Shown here in pieces: positions 55,310 to 64,000 of a DNA stretch of 64,000 bases. The position numbers and the translations under genes are program-made. The first letter of the stretch is position 1. Every line of letters begins with the position of its first letter. Source of the DNA: Tretioscincus oriximinensis. Its lineage: Eukaryota; Chordata; Lepidosauria; Squamata; Gymnophthalmidae. The DNA lies in NCBI GenBank assembly GCA_022410635.1, contig JAJVDF010000017.1:781777-845776 (forward strand), read 5' to 3'. The notes under the pieces are model-generated. The model worked only from the letters and a program-made list of their open reading frames with translations, had not been told where the DNA came from and searched no databases.

Positions 55310-56560
55310 AAAAATAATTTTTTACTTAGCTGATATATACAAATGAAGTAACTGTGTTTATTGGTAATGCATATAAGAGATGAGAAAAGATACCACCTAC
55401 ATGAATGAGGTAGGCTTTCATAAGTAGATGTTCTCTGGCATCTATTGAGACTGTTAGTCATACGGTGCAGTCTTTGGAGGGGGAACTAATTCTGTATAGT
55501 GATGAAATTGGGTAAAGGCATTAATTGAAGAATACTTAGTTAGCATAATTGCAGCACATCTAATTGGTACATTACAGGCTTTCATATCCCTGCAAGATCC
55601 TACAGGACAAATGGTATGCATGCATGTGTTTGTGCATAAAGTATTTTTTGCACTGTACTCGGGTTAATATTAAAATGGAAACCCTAAAACAATAGGTGAT
55701 AGTGTCTGTCTGGAGAATGTATATGCAACCACTGCCCACCTATTGCTCCCACAGATCTCTAAAGTCCTGCCTAGGCTAAGCAAAGAGGCCCTTACTTTCA
55801 GTCTTCCTGAAATGGCTGTCAAAATATTTATCCTCTTTGGTGTCATATGCAGAAAAACCCTTTCTTTATATGGAAATAAATTCAGCATTCCTTATTGAGC
55901 CTTAATAAATAGTAGCCTCTGTGCAAAATGGGCAAGGTTTTTCTGTGATTCAGCAAGAACATGTTTATACTTGCACTTATATGTTTACAGGCAGCAGTCC
56001 TGTAGCTTGACACAGGAGCAGGAGGAACTGCAGTGCGTTAGGATGACTAAATATAGTCCTGGGAAAAAGTGAAAACAAGAACAAGTTAATGACTGGAGGT
56101 GTTGCCTTGCTGTGGCATTTTAAAAGAGAAACTCCTGAGCATATTGCTGGTCATTAATAGACAGACTAATTAATGGTGTATTTATATACTGCACCACAGT
56201 TTTGGCAGTCGGAATGGAAGTCCTTCTGACTGCCAGGTGGTGTAACAGGTATATTGCAAACTTATTGAGGTTGTAGAACTGTTGTGAAAGAGAGAGGGAA
56301 GGTGATGGATAGTCTGGCAGCTTTTGTGATTATAGTGGGCAAATAACACTGGAAACTCCAGGGGAAAAAAGTGGACTGTATCCATACACATGAAGAAAAG
56401 CAGCTCAAAAAGTGTGTGTACATTGATTTTCTCACATTAAAAGCGTTTGGGAAGGTGTTTTTTGATAGGTAATGTGGATTTGATTCTGTGGTGTGCTGAT
56501 GCTACCACATCTGTTAAACTGTTTCATAAGTTAATAAACCATAACCTGTCTGGTTATAGC
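55310..56560. other. NNT intron 2 segment
   Basis: A short TAGGATGACTAAATATAGTC (56039) resembles the end of the transposon at 53708. No gene recognised. Confidence 0.35.
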
Positions 56561-56562
56561 AG

Positions 56563-56853
56563 ACCTGGGCATTGTATGGCCCCCGGGCCGCATACGGCCC
56601 TTTGATTGGCTCTGACCGGCCCGTGTAACGTTAATTGGAGCGACGGGGGGCTCCTCATAATGCATCCTCCCCTTCGCTCCTGCAGGCGCGGAAGCCGAGC
56701 AAAGTTCTCCCAACAAGCTCAAGAAATCNGAGCGCCGNGCGGGGTCCGCCGGGAGGGGGCGCGCGCGGGTCCCTTTCGCAGCCTCCTGCTGCCGCGCTGC
56801 TGCTAACTGGCCGCTACAAGCAAGAGCGCGAACCAAATTCTTCTTCTGGGCCG
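56563..56853 (+). mobile_element. hAT element 5' end, cut by the assembly gap
   Basis: It starts CAGACCTGGGCATTGTATGG, GCCCCCGGGCCGCATACGGC and GATTGGCTCTGACCGGCCCG. The ends and the CTGACCGGCCCG block match the 188-bp MITE. GC- and CpG-rich unique sequence follows, so this may be a longer or autonomous relative. The gap hides the rest. Confidence 0.7.
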
Positions 56854-57293
56854 NNNNNNNNNNNNNNNNNNNNNNNNNNNNNNNNNNNNNNNNNNNNNNN
56901 NNNNNNNNNNNNNNNNNNNNNNNNNNNNNNNNNNNNNNNNNNNNNNNNNNNNNNNNNNNNNNNNNNNNNNNNNNNNNNNNNNNNNNNNNNNNNNNNNNNN
57001 NNNNNNNNNNNNNNNNNNNNNNNNNNNNNNNNNNNNNNNNNNNNNNNNNNNNNNNNNNNNNNNNNNNNNNNNNNNNNNNNNNNNNNNNNNNNNNNNNNNN
57101 NNNNNNNNNNNNNNNNNNNNNNNNNNNNNNNNNNNNNNNNNNNNNNNNNNNNNNNNNNNNNNNNNNNNNNNNNNNNNNNNNNNNNNNNNNNNNNNNNNNN
57201 NNNNNNNNNNNNNNNNNNNNNNNNNNNNNNNNNNNNNNNNNNNNNNNNNNNNNNNNNNNNNNNNNNNNNNNNNNNNNNNNNNNNNNNNNNNNN
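56854..57293. other. Assembly gap, 440 N
   Basis: Unknown sequence. It lies between the hAT GC-rich interior and a long (TA)n run, both hard to assemble. Confidence 1.

Positions 57294-57375
<82 letters not shown>
57294..57375 (+). repeat. (TA)n microsatellite
   Basis: About 40 TA units start right at the gap edge; true length is unknown. Confidence 0.95.
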
Positions 57376-57376
<1 letters not shown>

Positions 57377-57387
57377 CATATAATTAT

Positions 57388-57535
57388 AATGCCTTTTTAC
57401 GAAAGGGCGGTGCACATAGGGTTTTTTTGTATTCTCTCAACAGACACCCTGTGAAGTAGCCGGGCTGAGAGAGTTATAAAGTACTGTGACTGGCCCAAGA
57501 TTACCCAGATGTCTTCATGGAGTATAGAATCGGAA
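57388..57535 (-). repeat. MIR/CORE-like SINE fragment
   Basis: ACCCTGTGAAGTAGCCGGGC, TGTGACTGGCCCAAGATTAC and CTTCATGGAGTATAGAATC parallel the copy at 2440-2590. Confidence 0.6.
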
Positions 57536-57539
57536 TAGT

Positions 57540-58265
57540 AGTCCAAATATACTGGATTGTTCAATATAGTATAATCCATTTCAAAATTTCATACATCAAT
57601 GTTTTATATATATTTTTTTATCCCTTTAACTACCTCCTCTCTCCCTTCATCCTCCTCCCATTACTAATTACCATATAACTGTATCACATCTGGTATATTA
57701 GTCTTAACCTTAAGCAATACCTTCCTCCTGATAGGGAAGAACAAGGATAGTCAGGCTTTGTAGATTTCATCCCATTTTTTTCCTAGATTCATTAAAAAAG
57801 GAGATGCTGATAGATCATACACGTAACCTGGAAATTTGGATCAAATTGAAGTGTTTCTGACATTCTGCTTTTGTTTCCAGTGGCAGCTAGTGAGTGGGTT
57901 TGTATCATTGGCAAAAGTCCTAAATTGCTAGTATTTGCTTTAAAAAATCCTTTCACAATAACTTGATAAAGAAGTTTGTTTTCACACAGGAATTTATGGA
58001 CAGCCTGTGCATGGGAAGTGCTGATTTCTTGGTCCCCACTGCATAGATTGTCATATAAAATATGAGTTAAGCCTTTCTTTGCTTATATTGGTAATCTAGT
58101 GGAGCAAAGGACTTAGGCTTCTTTTTGTGGAATAGTCTTAATGGAATAGTTCATGGGAACCAATGGATCCTAGCAACAAGGAAGAATATTCCTCATCATT
58201 TGTACTCTGGGTGCAGGATCCTTCTTGCTCCTGACCCAGAAGCAGGAAGTAAAAGTGCTGTTTTC
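57540..58265. other. NNT intron 2 segment
   Basis: Nothing recognised. Confidence 0.35.
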
Positions 58266-58269
58266 TCTA

Positions 58270-58352
58270 ATCCCACCAATCAATTTATTTGTATACTGCT
58301 TTTCCAAAATAAGATGCTCAGGGCAGTTTATAATAAAATCAAGAAAACAATA
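58270..58352 (-). mobile_element. L2-type 3' tail
   Basis: The reverse complement reads TTTATTATAAACTGCCCTGA and GCAGTATACAAATAAATT, an L2 end. An AATAAG-rich stretch (58464-58512) follows at a distance. Confidence 0.6.
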
Positions 58353-58649
58353 TAGTATACAAATACAAAATGTTTTCATTATTATATAATTAAATTAGAA
58401 TAATTAACATTACATTACTAGTTGATGCACAAAAAACAAACCATCCCCCTTGTTACAACTATATAATAAGAATAAGAATAAGAAAATTAAGAAGAATAAG
58501 AATATTAATAATAGAAAAAGTTGACAAAATTGAAATTTGTCTGTGGAAGTAGTGAAACAGAAATTTAAATGTTTTGTTCCTGTTGATTTCCCTGTCAAAA
58601 TATGAAAAAGGTAATCCACCCAAACTTAGGTAGATGGTTTAAGAAGACT

Positions 58650-59190
58650 TTGAAGCATTTCAGGACTGGTAAAAGCTATTAGAAATGCAAATATTCAACT
58701 CATGTTGATTGCTTGGACCATTTCTCAATCAATGCACAAAAATTATTTCTTCCACATTCTGGAGCAGTCTAAAGACTCAGTCCTCTGCTAGCACACAGCA
58801 GCCAGGGAGGTCCTCTCTTCTCTATTCCACTTTAGTAGGAGGACACATTTGGGTATTGCACCAAATTGAGTTGACCTTCATAAGTCCATCATGAGTGCTG
58901 AACCGAGAGGGGCCATTGCAGTTGTAAACAGGTCTTGTAAGGGCCATTCAAAATTTTCAGTACTAGGGATAGTTTTAGTTTTGGTCTTATAGGTGTTCTT
59001 TTTATAAACTGGACAAATTTGGGGAGCTATAAATTATGATAATCTGCTGATCTTGGTTCAGAACATATTTTTCTGTGATGCTTCATGTACCTGAAAGAAA
59101 AATCATTCTGAATCCAAAACAATTCTCCCTATAACACTTCTAACTGAAATATAAGCTGTTTCCTCGCTTCTGTAAAGGGGGAGCATTCTG
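58650..59190. other. NNT intron 2 segment
   Basis: Nothing recognised. Confidence 0.35.
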
Positions 59191-59197
59191 TCTGGAA

Positions 59198-59285
59198 TGT
59201 GTAGTAGCACCTTAAAAACAAAGCAAAAAGTGACAATATGAACTTTCATAAACTAAGCTTGCTACTTCAGTTACATTTGAAGGAA
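59198..59285. repeat. Diverged Penelope-related repeat arm
   Basis: GTAGTAGCACCTTAAAAACA, ACTTTCATAAACTAAGCT and TGCTACTTCAGTTACATTTG follow the order seen in the fold-back family. Confidence 0.5.
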
Positions 59286-59509
59286 TAGTCTTGGGCTGAT
59301 TCCAGATGTCAACTATATGTTGTGAATTTTACTAATCTTCTAGGAAAAAGGTCTTCTGGAATGATTGGTCAATGTCCCAAATGGCTGCCAGGAAAGTCCT
59401 TAGACTGCCATTGACATGACATGTAAACCAGGGAATTTTGCAGGCAGTTGTCCGGAAGATAGTATTATCATGATATATAATTCTGAAACGAGCATCCGTA
59501 CAGACAGGG

Positions 59510-60025
59510 TGCTAACACGCAAGTGTGAAGCCCGGTGGGCGGAGTCAAAACCCAGACCGCCTCCACCAAAAATGGTGATCACGGCGGCTGCAGCGCACCA
59601 TTGGAAGCACTGGTTGCCCCTGTCCCTGCTGTCCCTCTCCTCTGGCCCCTTCCATCCACGCCTCTCCTCTAGCCTCTTCCCTATCCATTCATCCCTCCAC
59701 CCACCCCTGCTCCCGTGAGGTGCACCCCATTGCTGCTTGCACCCCTGCCGCTGCTCGCACACATATGCTGCCGCTTCCTTCCGCCGCCACCGCTTCCACC
59801 CACCCGCTGCCGCTGCTTCCACCCACTGCTACCCAGCATCCATCTGCCTCCCATCCCCTTGCTGGGCCTACCTCTTCACAGCAGGGAATCCGGCAGGGCC
59901 TGTGAGGGTCTGGGGGGGGGGGAGAAGGAGCGGGGAATGAAGAGGAGGATAGAGCAAGAGTGGGGAAGGGAGGGGGAAAAGGATGAGTGGGAATGGGAGG
60001 GGGATAGAAGAGTCAGAGAGTGAGA
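59510..60025 (+). repeat. Polypyrimidine tract switching to polypurine
   Basis: A CpG-bearing lead-in (59510-59620) is followed by a C/T-rich tract (about 59625-59885) and then a G/A-rich tract (about 59905-60020, GGGGGGGGGGAGAAGGAGCG). All ORFs here are low-complexity Ser/Pro/Leu or Arg/Glu. No gene supported. Confidence 0.75.
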
Positions 60026-60539
60026 CAGAGGTAGATAGATAGAATTAAGTCCACTTTCTTTGGTATAATGCTAGAGCCCACTGCATCCCTAAGGCAGTGG
60101 GCTAATTCCCCTAGATTTAGAATAATCTGTTTTTTCATGAAATAACAAAAAGCATGCTGAAATATCAGTGTAATAGGATTGCCAAAAATATCCTCATAGC
60201 CACGGCAATAATAGGGTGGAAAAAACCCTCTAATGTGAATGCAGCCTTGGTTTCCAAAAGCACATGCTGTGATTGGAAAGCAGTGTAACTTTAACGTAGG
60301 AGTCACTGATCAAAGTATATGATGGAGGTATATGTGTAATGATATTTNAAAAAAACCCAACCACTTGAACCTATATTAGAGTGTTTAAATATTGACTGAT
60401 TTGTTTTCCTTTTTAATTACTAGTGTCGCTAAGCTGCCCTTGCCTGTCCTCACCTATGCTGTTTATTAGACTTTGCACAGGTAGAGCAAAACCTGTGTCG
60501 TTATATATCGTGACACTCTCATTATAACGTGACACTTTA

Positions 60540-60665
60540 CACTGGCCTTTAGCTGAAGACATAGCTTCCCTCCCCATTTCAGACACTTGTTTTTTTTAAT
60601 ATGCTTTTTTGTATTCCATTACCCTTCCTAGACCTTCAGGTATAAAGTGGGATAAAATAGTATTT
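60540..60665 (+). mobile_element. L2-type 3' tail
   Basis: CTGGCCTTTAGCTGAAGACA, CTAGACCTTCAGGTATAAAG and TGGGATAAAATAG match the L2 tail at 6904. Confidence 0.7.
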
Positions 60666-60814
60666 CCTTTGCAACAAACATTCTCAGGCACCTTGTTCCC
60701 TGTGACTCTAAAAGGCACAAATAACTGAATTGTGATTTTTTTTTCCATTTTTTGTTCTTTGAAGTTGACGTGGTGGATGCTGCTACTCATTTTGTTCTTA
60801 TGGGTATTCCAGAT

Positions 60815-61130
60815 ATATTTATTTACTTATTTACATTTTTATACCATCCTATACCCAAATGTCTTAGGGCAGTTAACAATAAAAACACAAATAACACGTT
60901 AAAAACAGCCACATCTAAAAATAGGGATGGGACAGCAGTTTCTCAGCCAAAGGCCAGGCCAAAGAGGTGCATCTTCAAGTATTTTCTGAATGCTTACAGA
61001 GATGGTGATTGACACACCTTGAGGGGGAGACTATTCCATAGCCTGGGGGCTGCCACAGTGAAGGCCCTATTCTGGGCTCCCACCCTCACTGCCACTGAGG
61101 GTGGTGCTACAGTCAGGAGAATAGAGAATC
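60815..61130 (-). mobile_element. L2 LINE 3' part
   Basis: Reading the reverse strand gives a WAPRIGPSLWQPPGYGIVSP-like frame with lesions, the C-terminal FRKYLKMHLFGLAFG region (reverse of GCCAAAGAGGTGCATCTTCA) and an L2 tail (60820-60870). The same coding end is in frame at 45440-45580. Confidence 0.75.
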
Positions 61131-61134
61131 AAGA

Positions 61135-61900
61135 ATTTACAAAAAGATTCTTTTCCCCCCCAAGAGGAATTACTGCTAGTAGTATTTAGGATTGACTTGA
61201 CATTCTCATATTTGTTAATGGAAAGTTAATAAGGTTTAAGTAATTACCAATTTATCATATTTTGTAAGGAAAATCATTTTTAAAGTCATAGTTTTTTTGC
61301 TCTTGTATTTTCTTGGAAGAATTGGTTGCAGGTGACTTGAATACTTTTGTATCACATGAGAAGGTAAGCAGAATTTTTTTTATTGGTCATAAATTCACAG
61401 TATGTTTTTGTCTTCATTTCACCTCACTTCATCAGGCTGCCTCCTCATCTCCCTGCAGAGCTTTGAAAGAAAGGTGAGCAGCTTATTCTGAGGCTGTTAG
61501 TATAGTAAGTTGGTAAATTTGTACAAGTATTGCTGTTTTATTCCTTAGTAGTAGTGAGTAGAATCCAACGTGGTTTCCTTTCTTGAACCTCTTAGATTTC
61601 AGTCTTAACAGACATACCAGTATTTAGTCGGTGTTCATCCTCCTTAAATAAGTGATCTTGCAATAGATAAAATTTCATAATTGACAAATCAACCTGTGGC
61701 TGCGCTGATTACTCAAACATGACCATTACCATTTTAGAAGCAGATATCCCCCTATGCAATTGGCCAGTCATGTTCTCCTTGTGGGACGCAGGGGAGCTGT
61801 CCCTATGATGGTAATTGGTTAGAAGGCCGATCGCTGGTATGAATCTTATAATAATAGATTATCTTCCGTATAATGAAGAGATTCTCCTCACCAGTTAAGG
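61135..61900. other. NNT intron 2 segment
   Basis: No exon recognised. The short TTGCAGGTGACTTGAATAC at 61327 looks splice-like but has no coding context. Confidence 0.3.
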
Positions 61901-61904
61901 CAAA

Positions 61905-62330
61905 AATTCATATCTGCACATTTTGAACTTACTGTTTCAATGGAGAAATATAGAAGGTACTACCAAGTATCCTATGAAGCTAGACTATCCATATGTGGTG
62001 TAGAAATGGGTGAAGATCTTTATCACATCCTGTTTATCTAACCCCTGCAGTCCTCAGTAAGAACAACTTGCTTGGGTCCTTTATTACAAACCATGATTCA
62101 TAAGAATGCTGAATACAAGCTGATTTATCTTCTGCAGGGAGAAAATGAACAAGTAACACATAGGGTTGCTCAGTTTCTTTTCAAGGCTGGCAGTCTTAGG
62201 AAATTATTAATTGAGATGAATGTGATGTTTTTAAGCATGTCAGAGAAAAATACTGATGCTATTTTATTTTCTTGTTAACCTCATGTCCAAATGATTTTAA
62301 CCTATCAATAAACTTGGGTCCTACCTGCAC
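61905..62330 (+). mobile_element. Degraded LINE ORF2 C-terminus
   Basis: Translated pieces SICGVEMGEDLYHILF, then GPLLQTMIHKNAEYKLIYLL and THRVAQFLFKAGSLRKLL resemble the Cys-rich ending of reptile LINE ORF2 proteins (CGxEEDLxHxLF, then VAxFLxxAxxIR). It is 5' truncated with at least one stop. The family is not determined. Confidence 0.5.
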
Positions 62331-62469
62331 TTACGTTTTACAGCACAGTTGGGGCATTCCGTCCTTTCCTCATGTATGCTTGCTTGAAGTGCAGAGGCGG
62401 CACCCTTCTTGTAAGGAGCATGCCACCGTCATGCCAGCATTGAGGACGCCTGCATCTTGATGAATTGCG

Positions 62470-63190
62470 TGTGCAAGGCTCCCTTATTGGCTGCTGATCC
62501 TCAGCACAGTCTCTCACCTTGGTAGCATGGACAAGTCAGTCAAGATTCCCAAAAATAATTCATTCCAGAAATTGTACAAGAATTGTTTTTATTGCAAAGC
62601 ATAGAAAAGTTCAGAAAATAATGTGTTCAAAAATCATTCCGGCCTAAAGATGTCTTGCGTTTCAAAATACAGAAGTATAATTGCAAAGATTAACAGCAAC
62701 ATCTTCACATCAGGAAATTAGCAAAGCATTCAGCATACAAAATCAAAAACTTTTCTTATCATCATTAGCAAAACTACCTTGTCTCTAAATCATTCTTATT
62801 GCCCCCCCATCCCCGCACTTTGCTCACGTGTTATCAATTCAGCCAATTAACACTGTACACTTGCAGGTGAAATCATTGGGTTGTTACCCATCACAAATTG
62901 AAAACCCATTTTGTCCTTGATTTCTCAGGCTTCTTCTGCAGCTGCAATCCTTTGAAGTCATCTACTCCCTTTTTGGTTCTCATAGAAACACTTCTCAAGA
63001 GTCCAAACAAATTTCCCCCTGCATTCTTTACCAAGGCAACAAGAATAATTCCCTTCAAAATGGCTATACTCTTGCTAACATACATTTTAACATAATCATT
63101 CTGTTCATAAACCTTACACAAATATAAACCAATATAATTATAATATACTGTGGCAATTATACAAACTAGAAATATAGGCACTTTAAAACA
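62470..63190 (-). other. Unidentified block, possible old retroelement end
   Basis: A 96-codon minus-strand ORF (62891-63181) starts with a hydrophobic segment and ends with a basic tail. About 300 bases downstream on the same strand is an AATAAA (62588-62593). ORF then terminator-like region would fit an LTR element end or an unknown 3' exon, but no motif proves either. Confidence 0.2.
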
Positions 63191-63234
63191 GAATTAAACA
63201 GTAATAGTGACTAATACAATTAAAAAACTCAAAT

Positions 63235-63960
63235 GTGCTGCCTGGGCCCAGCTTTGTAAAGCAGAGCTCCCTGCTTACTGGACGGGGGGAGTTGTGGGAG
63301 GGATCGTGGGTGACAGACCCACCTGTGCTCAAGAGCAGCTTTATTGCTGCCGCTGGCAGAGGTCCCTCCAATGTCAGTGGGATGACACCTGTGGCACAGA
63401 AAGGCGGTGGCGGCCCCCTCTGACATCAAACTCATGACCTGAGCCGGTACCACCTTTCCACGTCACCCGGGCCCACCTCTGCAAAGTAGTGGTATTTTTG
63501 CTGCCACTGAAGTAGGCCCAAAGCTGTGGGAAACAGCAGAAAAACTTTGGGTGCTCTCAGTAGGATTGGGCCTACACTGGGATGAAGGGGTGAGGAAAGG
63601 ATAGGTGACGGGGCAATGCAGATGCAGCAATCTCCCCCGCCACCTGTCCTTGCCTCTGTCCTGGACAGGCGGCTGGCAGTGGTTGGGCGGAGGTTAGGGA
63701 GGAGGCAGAGACAGGGTTTTGTCTGGTAACCCAATGGGCAGGCGATGGTGCTGATCGCACCTACCCATGACCAGCAGCTCTGCCATTTCGAGTGGCGGCG
63801 GGTGCAGCTCTTTGCATGCCTGGGATTCGGTGAGACTGCGGCTAATGGCGCTGGCCTTGTGCGACTCCACTTTTGCTGTGTAAATGGGCCAGTGGACCGT
63901 CTGCGAAATAATGTCACAGTCTGCTGGCTCGTTTGGGCTTTATAGCATAGGAAGTCAGTG
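63235..63960. other. GC-rich unidentified segment
   Basis: It is richer in GC and CpG than its surroundings, with overlapping ORFs on both strands and none recognisable. A transposon interior is most likely. Confidence 0.25.
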
Positions 63961-64000
63961 ACCAGAGTTCAATTCATTTCTATTCCTTGTAGGAGCGTTC

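Noticed and set aside
56531..57459. Long ORFs across the gap
   Set aside because: They are open only because N and (TA)n are read as open codons.
1..64000. tRNA genes or CRISPR arrays
   Set aside because: Only SINE heads with tRNA-like boxes were seen; no cloverleaf was recognised. Tandem repeats present are microsatellites or transposon units.

Overview
This is nuclear DNA from a vertebrate, almost certainly a reptile and most likely a lepidosaur (squamate or tuatara). The evidence is intron-rich genes with vertebrate splice sites, CpG-island promoters, and a repeat mix of L2-type and CR1 LINEs, Penelope-like elements with a GIY-YIG endonuclease, tRNA-derived SINEs, hAT and Tigger/mariner MITEs and many fold-back elements. 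Isolated single Ns and one 440-N gap point to a short-read assembly.

Two protein genes are supported. (1) PAIP1 (poly(A)-binding-protein-interacting protein 1) lies on the minus strand. Its eleven coding exons run from the ATG at 37251 down to the stop at 15084-15086, and all reading phases join to a 468-residue protein. Intron 2 appears to use a GC-AG splice pair. (2) NNT (mitochondrial NAD(P) transhydrogenase) lies on the plus strand. Its first coding exon, which carries the presequence, is at 52486-52636. A CpG-rich block at about 46.2-46.8 kb is the likely promoter and noncoding exon 1. The later NNT exons were not found and probably lie beyond 64 kb. The head-to-head PAIP1/NNT order matches the order known in human.

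Layout: 1-1.2 kb, antisense L2-type LINE endonuclease region; 2.4-6.7 kb, a broken Penelope-like element carrying a Tigger MITE and a hAT MITE with exact target duplications; 6.8-7.15 kb, an L2 tail nested in a CR1 tail; 7.55-8.9 kb, a CpG-rich block with a ZNF143-like motif, possibly the promoter of the next gene (C5orf34 by synteny with human); 9-14.1 kb, degraded LINEs, SINE and an unidentified ORF with a 3'UTR-like region; 15.1-37.3 kb, PAIP1; 37.3-46 kb, intergenic DNA with fold-back elements, polypurine/polypyrimidine tracts and a Penelope fragment interrupted by an L2; 46.2-64 kb, the NNT promoter, intron 1, exon 2 and part of intron 2, which contains the N gap.

The two genes are functionally unrelated: PAIP1 promotes translation in the cytoplasm, while NNT makes NADPH at the inner mitochondrial membrane. 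The most unusual non-genic signal is a family of inverted repeats related to Penelope-like elements. These carry a hammerhead-ribozyme-like core in opposed copies, with some pairing changes in its stem.
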